This document shows positions 6,366 through 13,794 of a stretch of 14,086 nucleotides of DNA, piece by piece (the first letter of the stretch is position 1; every line of letters begins with the position of its first letter). The DNA is from an uncultured Flavobacterium sp. (GTDB lineage: Bacteria; Bacteroidota; Bacteroidia; Flavobacteriales; Flavobacteriaceae), in assembly GCF_946220915.1 (NCBI RefSeq), contig NZ_CAMIHH010000087.1, positions 1 through 14,086 of the forward strand, read 5' to 3'. Position numbers and translations under genes: made by a program. Below the pieces are notes generated by a model, which worked only from the letters and a program-made list of their open reading frames with translations, ran no database searches and was not told the DNA's origin.

Positions 6366-8740
6366 TATAAAAATGAAAACGGAATTTTAGCAGACATTAC
6401 TATGTTACGGCCCGGATCAGGAACGCCTATTATCCTGTAAAAGCTGGTGTGGTTCAGGTTGGCGGTATCAAACAGGTTTTGTACCTGCAGGCTGAAGCTG
6501 ATGAGTTGTTTCCGGAACGGCACATCGCAGCCGAGCGACAGGTTTACCAGGTAATAGCCCGGTGTTTTGTTTTCCGGGGGAACGATGCTGTTTTGGGGGC
6601 CTGCAAGCTTATACTCAATGCCGGCATAAACATTTTTGATAGATTTAAAATCATTTGCATAAGTGAAACTGAACAATGCTGATGGCGGGGGCGAAAAGGG
6701 CAGTGTAAAGCCTTTCTTCGGGCCCGATTGCTGACCGGAATATACAAACTCACCTACAACGCCTATTGTGTAATTTTCTGCAAAGCTGTAATTGGCTTTG
6801 ATTTCCCCGCCATAACGAAGCACTTCGCTTTGGGTATAGTTGAATATTTGGTTTCCCGCGCCGTATGCATAATCATAATCAGGAGTAGGGTTAAGATAAA
6901 TGTAGTTTGGGAAAAAGTTAATAAAAGGCGACACATCTACAAATAATCCGTTGCTTTCGTAAGTTGCGCCAAGGTCGAGTTGGTAGGAGCGTTCGGCATC
7001 CAGGCTGCGGTTGCCCAGCTCGTAGCTGAACTGGTGGTAGTTCACGCCATTCGAAGCCAGTTCTTTTGCAATGGGCATCCTGAAGCTTTGGCCAACATTT
7101 GCCCTGAAGTTCCAACGCCCGGGATTGTAATTAAGGCCCACTGCCCAGCTGGGGCTGTTGAACGTTCGTATCATGGCAAAAGCCCTTTGCAGGTTTTGTG
7201 GGGTACCATTTACGGTAGTCGCAAACCAGTCGAAATAGTTTTCGGTAGCGATGCGGCCATAGTCATACCGTGCGCCAAGGTGCAGGAGCAGTTTTTCGGA
7301 AATTCTCACCTTATCATAAACAAACAGCCCGGCGGAATGCTGGTTGAAATCGGGCACGATAAATCCCCATCCTCCGGTATTGTTATCCTGTATCTCACTA
7401 TTGATACCCATAGTAATATCGTGCCGCCCGATACCAAAGTTATCACGCAGGTTTAGTGAATACACATTTTTACTGAATTCCCTTTCCAGCGTTTCAGGTA
7501 TTGCCATATAGGCGGGATATACCGGGGACATGGCGCCGTGGCTTATGTAGTCGCTAAATTCCTGGCGATAGTTATTCTGGTAACCCAGTTCAGCTTCCAG
7601 GGTATGGCTGCCGGTACGGAATGTAGTGCGGTTAATAGCTTTAAAATGGTTCACGTCCTGGTAAGGGTTCTGGATGTCCCTGTCAGATGCATCGTGCAGC
7701 CCCGTATCTACATTGCGTGGTTCCAGCCCATGCGCGTTGGCGAACAGCCCGCTTTTGGTTGCAAGGTTGCTAATGTAAAATGTAGTGCTGAGGTTGTCGG
7801 AAACATAGCCCCCGGTAAAGTGCAGGTTGAGTTCGTTGCCTGCAGTGTTCCGCAGCCTGTTCCGGTATAGTGGCGCCTTGTAAGAATAAATATTGATATG
7901 ATCTGTAGGTACTTTATAATCGGCATAGTCTATGGAGGTAGCCCGTATATCAAAGAAAAGCCTCTCTTTCCTGCCGTAAATGTTGAATGACGATCCGTAT
8001 AAATTGTTGTTGGTCTTTCCAATAAATTCGGCCGAGCCCCCAAAAGTCCCCGGCATCGGTGGCCTGGGCTTTTCAACTTCTATAATTCCGCCAATGGCAT
8101 CGGAACCATACAGCAGCGATGCCGGTCCCTTTACCAGTTTTACACTGCCCACGGCATACTGGTCGATCTCCAGCCCGTGGTCGGCTCCCCATTGCTGGCC
8201 TTCATGCTTGATGCCGCTCTCTGTAACCACCACACGGTTAAAGCCCAGGCCGCGTATAATGGGCTTCGATTGCCCCGAACCTATTGCGATAGTGCTTATC
8301 CCGCCTATGTTGTCCAGCGACTGCATAAGGCTGCCGCCCCTGTTTTTCCGGAGGTAGGTGTTGCTGACGGCTTCAATGCCCATCGCATTGGTTTTACGGT
8401 CTCTTTCTGCCTCGCTTTCGGCTTTTACCACGACTTCCTGTAATTGTGTGTTTTCAGGTTTAAGCGTAATGTCCAGTCTTATGTCGCTGTACACTGTAAT
8501 GAGGGTATCCAGTGTTTTGTAGCCAAGGTACGAAACAACCATGCGCTGCTGTCCGCTGGCAATGTCATGGATTTCATAATAACCGTCCGGAGCACTTACG
8601 CCCTGTAGTGCTGCAATGTGGATATGTGCCCCGTCGAGGGTTATGTTTTCGGATGCGGACACTTTCCCGCTAATGGTATGCTGGGAATGCGCGCACCAGC
8701 TTCCTGCCAGCAAGGCGAGGAGGAGGATGTAGATTCGCAT
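6365..8740 (-). CDS. TonB-dependent outer-membrane receptor, probable metal uptake
   Basis: The 791-residue product has a signal peptide (1-19), a carboxypeptidase-regulatory-like domain (about 21-94: ISGKVSASENITLDGAHIHI, then a GYYEI segment and a VVSYLGYKTL strand), a TonB-box region (LQEVVVKAE, 100-108), a plug (about 115-225, with SLMQSLDNIGGI, PIIRGLGFNRVVV and KGPASLLYGSDAIGGII) and a 22-strand-type barrel ending in a C-terminal hydrophobic strand (AKIPFSFL). The plug segment HEGQQWGADHGLEIDQYAV (179-197) is characteristic of a receptor group that I associate with zinc or copper uptake (ZnuD-like) rather than SusC-type glycan uptake. There is no SusD partner gene. It sits between two small CxxC proteins and upstream of His-rich lipoproteins, which supports a metal substrate. 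TonB receptor: certain. Substrate: inference. Confidence 0.9.
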   Translation of the reverse strand: MRIYILLLALLAGSWCAHSQHTISGKVSASENITLDGAHIHIAALQGVSAPDGYYEIHDIASGQQRMVVSYLGYKTLDTLITVYSDIRLDITLKPENTQLQEVVVKAESEAERDRKTNAMGIEAVSNTYLRKNRGGSLMQSLDNIGGISTIAIGSGQSKPIIRGLGFNRVVVTESGIKHEGQQWGADHGLEIDQYAVGSVKLVKGPASLLYGSDAIGGIIEVEKPRPPMPGTFGGSAEFIGKTNNNLYGSSFNIYGRKERLFFDIRATSIDYADYKVPTDHINIYSYKAPLYRNRLRNTAGNELNLHFTGGYVSDNLSTTFYISNLATKSGLFANAHGLEPRNVDTGLHDASDRDIQNPYQDVNHFKAINRTTFRTGSHTLEAELGYQNNYRQEFSDYISHGAMSPVYPAYMAIPETLEREFSKNVYSLNLRDNFGIGRHDITMGINSEIQDNNTGGWGFIVPDFNQHSAGLFVYDKVRISEKLLLHLGARYDYGRIATENYFDWFATTVNGTPQNLQRAFAMIRTFNSPSWAVGLNYNPGRWNFRANVGQSFRMPIAKELASNGVNYHQFSYELGNRSLDAERSYQLDLGATYESNGLFVDVSPFINFFPNYIYLNPTPDYDYAYGAGNQIFNYTQSEVLRYGGEIKANYSFAENYTIGVVGEFVYSGQQSGPKKGFTLPFSPPPSALFSFTYANDFKSIKNVYAGIEYKLAGPQNSIVPPENKTPGYYLVNLSLGCDVPFRKQLISFSLQVQNLFDTANLNHTSFYRIIGVPDPGRNIVMSAKIPFSFL

Positions 8741-8774
8741 TGGAATTTGGATAAAGTATTAGCATATAGCTTCA

Positions 8775-8920
8775 GACCTCACCCCCGGCCCCTCTCCAAA
8801 GGAAAGAGGGAGCCTGGACAATACATATTCATAGCTAGTTCAATAACTATACAGGTTATTTAGGTATGAGTAAGCAGGTTTGGGTGTCCCTCTCCTTCGG
8901 AGAGGAGTCAGGGTGAGGTC
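8775..8920. repeat. REP-like inverted repeat pair (two hairpins, 146 bp)
   Basis: The left unit (8775-8810) starts GACCTCACCC and carries a hairpin with CCCTCTCC against GG-AA-AGAGGG. The right unit (8889-8920) is its mirror image: a perfect CCTCTCC-TTC-GGAGAGG hairpin (8889-8905) followed by a tail ending GGGTGAGGTC. The outer 15-base tails match in inverted orientation with few differences. About 80 AT-rich bases lie between them. This resembles the paired REP/BIME elements spread by REP-associated tyrosine transposases in many bacteria. It fills the gap between the first small CxxC gene and the receptor gene and may act on their shared transcript. No transposase gene is present. Confidence 0.75.
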
Positions 8921-8932
8921 AATGGGAGAGGT

Positions 8933-9280
8933 CTATACCACCGGCGGCCCCCTGTGCGAAAACAGGCTTCCTGCGAATGCCGTAGCGTTTTCTATACTGC
9001 TAAAAGTATAGGGAATGGGTTTAAAAGGGAAGTCGAAACTGAGGCAAAACTCCTGAGGCGCGACAAAGTAGTCGAAATGGAAATCACACACAGAGCAGTC
9101 GCTGTCATTTTCGTGGTCATGGCTGTCCATCCCGAAGTGCCTTGCTTCTTTTTTATGATCGTGGTGATGGATGCTTTCCGCAAAGTATTGATGGCTGAAA
9201 GCATGAAAAGACTGATACGCTGTGGCAATGAGCACAACAGCCATCAGGGCCAGGTTGAATAAGGCAAACTTTCTTTTCAT
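8933..9280 (-). CDS. Small His-rich CxxC protein ending in RGPP motif, 115 aa
   Basis: This first gene of the operon encodes an N-terminal hydrophobic segment (about 5-24), a His-rich region with ten His between residues 26 and 56 (SIHHHDHKK, DSHDHEND), a DCSVCDFHFDYF motif (C62, C65), a further Cys at 79 and an RGPP motif at 110-113. It shares its whole plan with the 119-residue protein at 6006-6365, though overall sequence similarity is low. The His/Asp/Cys-rich face is predicted to lie outside the inner membrane, fitting a metal-binding or metal-sensing accessory of the receptor. The ATG at 9278-9280 lies only five bases after the best -7 box, so the message may be nearly leaderless. No known function is assigned. 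Confidence 0.7.
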   Translation of the reverse strand: MKRKFALFNLALMAVVLIATAYQSFHAFSHQYFAESIHHHDHKKEARHFGMDSHDHENDSDCSVCDFHFDYFVAPQEFCLSFDFPFKPIPYTFSSIENATAFAGSLFSHRGPPVV

Positions 9281-9285
9281 TACCG

Positions 9286-9293
9286 CAAAGGTA
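9286..9293 (-). promoter_or_regulatory. -7 box of the metal-uptake operon
   Basis: The minus strand reads TACCTTTG, a full match to TAnnTTTG, five bases before the ATG of the first gene. A TTG lies 22 bases upstream inside the palindromic operator and could be the -33 element. The short distance to the ATG implies a very short or absent leader. Confidence 0.5.
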
Positions 9294-9310
9294 AATCAAA
9301 AAGCATTACA

Positions 9311-9331
9311 AAATGCAATTAAGTTGCATTT
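9311..9331. promoter_or_regulatory. Perfect palindromic operator, Fur/Zur-like
   Basis: Two perfect 8-base half-sites, AAATGCAA and TTGCATTT, are separated by five bases, a 21-bp dyad centred at 9321. It covers the expected -33 region of the promoter at 9286-9293, so a bound repressor would block RNA polymerase. Size and symmetry fit a Fur-family regulator such as Zur. A smaller inverted repeat (GCATT/AATGC, 9303-9316) overlaps one half. The regulator itself is not in the window; its identity is inferred from the operon content. Confidence 0.6.
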
Positions 9332-9370
9332 AGGGAAAGTTTGGGAGTTGTATCTATAAAGATTGACTAT

Positions 9371-9590
9371 TTATACTTGAAATATTATACCCTTAATAAT
9401 TTCATCAGAGTTCCTTTCATCATTCCACGATCCGAATAGTGAAAAGAAATCATTGTCTTTTTTCTCATTTTCCGATTCTTTAATGTAATCAGTAAGTTTG
9501 GGCACAATCTTCTTCTTCGACTTTACATCCAGTTATCGAAGCAAGTCGATATATTTTAAGCGGTGAATTATCTAATGTAATTGTTGCCAT
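9371..9590 (-). pseudogene. Frameshifted antitoxin-like remnant
   Basis: On the minus strand an ATG at 9590 opens a frame MATITLDNSPLKIYRLASIT that ends at a TGA (9489-9491). The next frame continues as KKKIVPKLTDYIKES and later DFFSLFGSWNDERNSDEIIKG and ends at 9371. The whole is 220 bases, one more than 73 codons, so a single-base change would join the halves into about 72 residues. The FFSL-GSW-(D/E)-R-(N/S)-(S/A)-(D/E)EII pattern resembles the C-terminus of small antitoxins of type II systems. No toxin gene follows. The remainder of 9281-9716 holds the operator and promoter described separately and no other gene. Confidence 0.45.
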
Positions 9591-9716
9591 AGCAATGCAT
9601 TTGTCTCAAAGCAGGAAATTATGTGATATATTTATGCATCATTAGCTAACTGTATTACAACAACAAACCCACAACACTTCTCAGCATTGCAGGTCATAAA
9701 TATACTTTAATTTCTT

Positions 9717-10706
9717 TTACACCAAACCGTTAGCAACAAGATACTCCGCGATCTGCACCGCATTGGTAGCAGCTCCTTTACGCAGGTTATCGGCAACGAT
9801 CCACATGTTTAGCGTGTTGTCCTGGCTTTCGTCACGGCGGATGCGGCCCACGAATACATCGTCCTTACCCTCGGCATAGAGTGGCATTGGGTAGTCGAAA
9901 GCGGCAAGGTTGTCCTGAATGGTAATACCGGGTGTTTCCGCAAGTAGATTGCGGACTTCATTCACGTCAAAGTCGTTGCTAAACTCCACGTTAACCGACT
10001 CACTATGCCCACCCACGGTTGGAATGCGCACGGTAGTCGCGGTAACTTTTATCGAATCATCACCCATGATCTTTTTGGTTTCGCGGGTCATTTTCATTTC
10101 TTCCTTGGTGTAGCCGTTGTCCTCAAACACATCGATCTGAGGGATGGCGTTGCGGTGTATCGGGTACTTGTACGCCATTTCGCCTTCAATGCCGGCATAT
10201 TCGTTCTCCAGCTGCTTAACAGCCTTTACGCCTGTTCCGGTAACCGACTGGTATGTCGATACCACCACGCGCTTAATGTTGTATTTTTTGTGCAAAGGGT
10301 TCAGCGCCAATACCATCTGTATGGTAGAGCAGTTCGGGTTGGCAATGATCTTGTCGTCTTTGGTTAACTCGGTTGCATTGATCTCCGGTACCACCAACTT
10401 TTTGGTTGGGTCCATTCTCCAGGCCGAAGAGTTGTCGATAACGGTAGTCCCCGCTTCGGCAAACCTGGGTGCCCATTCTTTCGAAGTATCGCCACCGGCT
10501 GAAAAAAGCGCTATTTGCGGCTTCATGCTTACGGCGGTTTCAAGGCTTACCACCTTGTATTTATTCCCCTTAAATTCGATTTCCTTACCCACCGACCTCT
10601 CCGAAGCCACGGGTATGAGTTCGGTTATCGGGAAATTCCTCTCGGCCAGTACTTTCAGCATTACTTCGCCTACCATTCCGGTAGCGCCTACAACAGCAAC
10701 TCTCAT
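9717..10706 (-). CDS. asd: Aspartate-semialdehyde dehydrogenase
   Basis: This cytosolic enzyme reduces beta-aspartyl phosphate to aspartate semialdehyde with NADPH, the branch point to lysine/diaminopimelate, threonine and methionine. The 329-residue product has the full domain order: an N-terminal NADP-binding GATGMVGEVML (7-17), SERSVGKEI (35-43), FSAGGDTS (68-75), the active-site NPNCSTIQ (123-130, nucleophile C126), TYQSVTGTG (151-159) and RIPTVGGHSESV (228-239, catalytic H234). Length is normal for the family and no key residue is missing. Through diaminopimelate it also feeds peptidoglycan, as do the nearby murF-alr and mtgA genes. It appears to be transcribed alone from its own promoter, since the mscL terminator lies upstream. 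No obvious intrinsic terminator follows it. Confidence 0.97.
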   Translation of the reverse strand: MRVAVVGATGMVGEVMLKVLAERNFPITELIPVASERSVGKEIEFKGNKYKVVSLETAVSMKPQIALFSAGGDTSKEWAPRFAEAGTTVIDNSSAWRMDPTKKLVVPEINATELTKDDKIIANPNCSTIQMVLALNPLHKKYNIKRVVVSTYQSVTGTGVKAVKQLENEYAGIEGEMAYKYPIHRNAIPQIDVFEDNGYTKEEMKMTRETKKIMGDDSIKVTATTVRIPTVGGHSESVNVEFSNDFDVNEVRNLLAETPGITIQDNLAAFDYPMPLYAEGKDDVFVGRIRRDESQDNTLNMWIVADNLRKGAATNAVQIAEYLVANGLV

Positions 10707-10731
10707 AAGTTTAAATGAATTAAATGAATGT

Positions 10732-10739
10732 CAAAAGTA
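10732..10739 (-). promoter_or_regulatory. -7 box of asd
   Basis: The minus strand reads TACTTTTG, a full match to TAnnTTTG, 25 bases before the asd ATG. The -33 region is not a good TTTG. The adjoining sequence upstream is the left arm of the inverted 25-base repeat. Confidence 0.5.
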
Positions 10740-10752
10740 GTAAATGAATTTG

Positions 10753-10848
10753 TTTTTTGCCACTAATTGCACGAATTCAACAAATTTAGCCCATCCCAAC
10801 TATTAAGCCCCTGCATTCGCAATAATTTATGCAATTCGTGGCAAAAAA
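10753..10848. repeat. Inverted 25-base repeat (TTTGCCAC...GAATT type)
   Basis: The arm at 10753-10777 (TTTTTTGCCAC followed by TAATTGCACGAATT) matches the reverse complement of 10824-10848 at 22 of 25 positions. Forty-six bases separate the arms. Similar GCCAC-GAATT-GCACGAATT words recur, as I recall, as dispersed repeats in Bacteroidota genomes. The pair lies between the mscL terminator and the asd promoter and could fold into a long stem. Confidence 0.65.
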
Positions 10849-10849
10849 T

Positions 10850-10870
10850 AACCGCTCTCAGGGAGCGGTT
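10850..10870 (-). terminator. Intrinsic terminator of mscL
   Basis: Perfect 8-base arms (AACCGCTC at 10850-10857 and GAGCGGTT at 10863-10870) with a 5-base loop are followed on the minus strand by TATTTTTT. It lies 43 bases after the mscL stop and ends the murF-alr/mscL transcript before asd. Confidence 0.85.
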
Positions 10871-10912
10871 TAATTAGACATTCGAATATGTAGTGTAACG
10901 GAAACGTCAGTA

Positions 10913-11302
10913 TTATGCCCTGTTCGCCTTTATGGCATCGCGTATCTCCATGAGCAGTTTTTCCTCATTGGATGGTGCAGGCGGTGCGGCAGGTTTGGTT
11001 TCTTCTTTTTTACGAAGTGCATTCACGCCTTTGATAATCATGAAGAGCACAAAAGCCACGATGAGGAATGAGATCACGTTGCTAAGGAAGTTGCCGTATT
11101 TTACCCCGGCACCCCAGGTAAGCTCTTGGATGTTTTTAAGCCCCGCGCGTTCCAACAGCGGTGTAAGGATGAGCGGCGTTATGATGTCTTCCACCAATGA
11201 CTTTACAATGGCACTAAAAGCAGCGCCGATAACAACACCCACCGCAAGGTCGAGCACATTGCCTTTAAGGGCAAACTCCTTAAATTCTTTCATTAATCCC
11301 AT
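10913..11302 (-). CDS. mscL: Large-conductance mechanosensitive channel MscL
   Basis: This inner-membrane channel opens under high membrane tension to release solutes during hypo-osmotic shock. The 129-residue product has the family signature: an N-terminal amphipathic helix (MKEFKEFALKGN, 4-15), TM1 (DLAVGVVIGAAFSAIVKSLVEDII, about 18-41), a periplasmic loop (about 45-70, with LTWGAGVKYGNFL), TM2 (VISFLIVAFVLFMIIKGVN, 76-94) and a cytoplasmic C-terminal helix (EEKLLMEIRDAIK, 113-125) after a Pro/Ala linker. Length and residues are normal. The ATG at 11302 is preferred; ATG codon 4 is possible. It lies 50 bases after murF-alr on the same strand without a terminator between them, so read-through is likely. 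A partial -7 match (TACCTTAG) in the gap could give an extra promoter. Confidence 0.97.
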   Translation of the reverse strand: MGLMKEFKEFALKGNVLDLAVGVVIGAAFSAIVKSLVEDIITPLILTPLLERAGLKNIQELTWGAGVKYGNFLSNVISFLIVAFVLFMIIKGVNALRKKEETKPAAPPAPSNEEKLLMEIRDAIKANRA

Positions 11303-11352
11303 AAGCGTATAATTTTAGTTTTTTGATGTAGGGCTAAGGTACGAAAGAAAAT

Positions 11353-13794
11353 CTATTCTTTATAAAACACCCTCTTAACGCGTTGCGAAATACTCGTTAA
11401 AATTTCATACGGTATCGTTCCCAAAGCCCCGGCCATTTCCACAACCGTAGGCGATGCGCCGAAAATAACCGCCCTGTCACCTTCTTTACAATCTATGTGC
11501 GTTACATCCACCATCATCATGTCCATGGAAATAGTGCCGGTTATAGTTGCTTTTTTACCATTGATGTCCACATAACCTTTTTCATTGCCCCAACCTCTCC
11601 GGATGCCGTCAGCGTACCCTATGGGCAGCGTGGCAATGCGCATTTTTCCGGGAGCGATGAACCTGCGGCTGTACCCGATGCTCTCGCCCGGCTCAATGTC
11701 TTTTATTTGTAGGATGACGGTTTTCAGGGTACCAACGGTCTCGAGGCTTTTGCGCTCGGTGGCATCGTTGCCCACGCCATACAGCCCAATGCCCAGGCGT
11801 ACCATGTCATACTGGGCCTGTGGAAAGTTGTAAATGCCCGAGGTATTGAGGATGTGCCTAAGCGGCGTAATTTCCAAAGACTTCATCAATCGAGTTGACC
11901 AGCTTTCGAACTTGCTGATCTGGTCGAGTGTAAAATCCCTATAGTCCGGCATATCGCTGGAAGAGAGGTGCGAGAAGATGCTCTTAACCGAAACGAGGTT
12001 ATTGTTCTTCAGCAGGTCGATTAGTTCTTCCAATTGGTTTTCCTGAAAGCCCAGGCGGTGCATGCCCGTATCGAGCTTAATGTGGATGGGATAATTGGAA
12101 AGGTTCTTCTGCTGTGCTACGGCAATAAATGCCCGCAGTTCCCTTGCCGAGTAGATCTCCGGTTCCAGGTTATAGGCAGCCATGGCGGCAAACGCGCTGC
12201 TCTCGGGGTTCATCACGATGATCGGGGTGCCGATGCCCGCGTTGCGCAGGACGATCCCCTCATCGGCGAAGGCCACGCCAAGGTAATCCACCTTTTGGTG
12301 CGACAGCGCTTTAGCAATTTCGTAACTGCCGCTGCCATAGCCAAAGGCTTTGACCATGACCATGACCTTGGTTTCCGGCTTTAGCCTGCTTTTATAAAAG
12401 TTGAGGTTGTGCGTAATGGCGTTAAGGTTGATCTCCAGCACGGTTTCGTGGGTCTTTTCCTCGAGGAAGACCACGATCTCGTCGAAACGGAAGCTACGCG
12501 CACCCTTTATCAGTATCGTTTCATGGTCGAATGATGAAGCCTTATAATGCGACAGGAATTCCTGTGTGGTGGCATACGGATAAAAGTTTGGGAAACTGGC
12601 CAACTGCTTGCCGATGGTCTGCCCAATGCCAATCACCTGGCTGACGTTGTGCCCTGCCAGCATTTTGGCCACCTTTGCGTAAAGCTCGCCGGTCTCAAAA
12701 CCGCTTTGGAATACGTCGGACAGTATAACGGTCTTTTTAGTGTGCGTTTTGTGCTGCTCCAGGAAATCAAGCGCAATCTTGAGCGACTGGTAATCGCTGC
12801 TGTAGCTGTCATCGATAAGTGTACAGGCGTTGATGCCGTTCTTTACCTGAAGGCGCAGTTCGACAGGGTAGAGGCCTGCCATGCGCTCTTTTATAAGATC
12901 GTAGCTGTAGCCCAGGTGGAGCAATACCATCAGCGAGCTGATGGCGTTCTCTATTGATGGGGCATCGTTGAACGGGACTGTAACATCAAAAACTACCTTA
13001 TCATAAGTGATGGATAAGGTCGTGTTCCCGCTGTCGTGGTATTGTGCTATCTTCACATTAGCATCACTGTCAAAACTCCACGTAAATGTTTTTATATTCG
13101 GGCTAAGTTCCCTTTCAACGTCAGCATTCTTTTGAAGGATGAGCAGCTTAACATCTTTATAGAGTTTTAGCTTTTCGCGGATCTTCTCCTGGCGGTCCGT
13201 AAAACCCTCATCATGTGCGGTGCCAATGTTAGTCAGAATACCGATGTCGGGCCGGATGATGGGCTGCAGCTTTTCCATTTCGCCAATGGTAGAAATACCC
13301 GCCTCGAATATCCCGAGGTTGTGTTTTTCATTAATCCCGATGACCGACAGGGCCACGCCCACCTGCGAGTTGTAGCTCTTCGGGCTGCGGATGATGTTGT
13401 ATTCCGGTCCCAGCAGGTAGTTGAGCCATTCCTTTACTATGGTCTTACCGCTGCTTCCGGTAATGGCGATCACAGGAAAGTCATACAGGTTCCTGCAATA
13501 AATGGCAAAGTCCTGCAAGGCCTTCAATGTATTCCCGACAACGAAAAAGTTGGCCTTGCCACGGGCTTCAATCGGAATATGGCTTACCACAAAGTTAAGC
13601 ACGCCTTTATCGATGAGGTCTTTTATGTAAATATGTCCGTCGCGGTTCTGGCCGCTTAATGCGAAAAACAGCGTACCCGAATTATTCTGCAGCGAACGGC
13701 TGTCAATGGAAACGTTATCAATAGCCAAGCCTGGTTGCATCCCTTCAAATCCGGAATGCAGGGCGGGGATTATGTTTTGGATGGGGATGCTCAA
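11353..13794 (-). CDS. murF-alr: Fused MurF ligase / alanine racemase
   Basis: This is a bifunctional cytosolic enzyme of 813 residues. The N-terminal part (about 1-445) is MurF, which adds D-Ala-D-Ala to UDP-MurNAc-tripeptide using ATP. It has the Mur P-loop ITGSSGKT (111-118), a YNSQVGVALS motif (141-150), GIFEAGIS (161-168), TNIGTAHDEGF (188-198) and the C-terminal TLIDDSYSSD (325-334). The C-terminal part (about 450-813) is a PLP fold type III alanine racemase that makes D-Ala: VKAFGYGSG with the PLP lysine K482, KLDTGMHRLGF (573-583), GYSRR with the catalytic tyrosine Y708, and LPIGYADGIRRG (723-734). Such fusions are a known Bacteroidota arrangement. No key residue is missing. The start is a TTG (13792-13794) that overlaps the TGA of the preceding antitoxin-like gene; the next Met is residue 19, inside the domain. 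Confidence 0.95.
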   Translation of the reverse strand: MSIPIQNIIPALHSGFEGMQPGLAIDNVSIDSRSLQNNSGTLFFALSGQNRDGHIYIKDLIDKGVLNFVVSHIPIEARGKANFFVVGNTLKALQDFAIYCRNLYDFPVIAITGSSGKTIVKEWLNYLLGPEYNIIRSPKSYNSQVGVALSVIGINEKHNLGIFEAGISTIGEMEKLQPIIRPDIGILTNIGTAHDEGFTDRQEKIREKLKLYKDVKLLILQKNADVERELSPNIKTFTWSFDSDANVKIAQYHDSGNTTLSITYDKVVFDVTVPFNDAPSIENAISSLMVLLHLGYSYDLIKERMAGLYPVELRLQVKNGINACTLIDDSYSSDYQSLKIALDFLEQHKTHTKKTVILSDVFQSGFETGELYAKVAKMLAGHNVSQVIGIGQTIGKQLASFPNFYPYATTQEFLSHYKASSFDHETILIKGARSFRFDEIVVFLEEKTHETVLEINLNAITHNLNFYKSRLKPETKVMVMVKAFGYGSGSYEIAKALSHQKVDYLGVAFADEGIVLRNAGIGTPIIVMNPESSAFAAMAAYNLEPEIYSARELRAFIAVAQQKNLSNYPIHIKLDTGMHRLGFQENQLEELIDLLKNNNLVSVKSIFSHLSSSDMPDYRDFTLDQISKFESWSTRLMKSLEITPLRHILNTSGIYNFPQAQYDMVRLGIGLYGVGNDATERKSLETVGTLKTVILQIKDIEPGESIGYSRRFIAPGKMRIATLPIGYADGIRRGWGNEKGYVDINGKKATITGTISMDMMMVDVTHIDCKEGDRAVIFGASPTVVEMAGALGTIPYEILTSISQRVKRVFYKE

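Noticed and set aside
6365..8740. SusC-type glycan transporter
   Set aside because: The length and plug sequence are of the shorter receptor type, and no SusD-like gene or glycoside hydrolase is nearby.
8618..8863. Plus-strand open frame over the receptor start and the repeat
   Set aside because: Half of it is antisense receptor signal peptide and half is the REP-like repeat.
8775..8920. Repeat pair as a CRISPR or as insertion sequence ends
   Set aside because: Only two inverted units with internal hairpins, no regular spacers, no transposase gene and no visible target duplication.
10144..10740. 198-codon plus-strand open frame opposite asd
   Set aside because: Fully antisense to a well-supported asd gene and its promoter, with no recognisable family.
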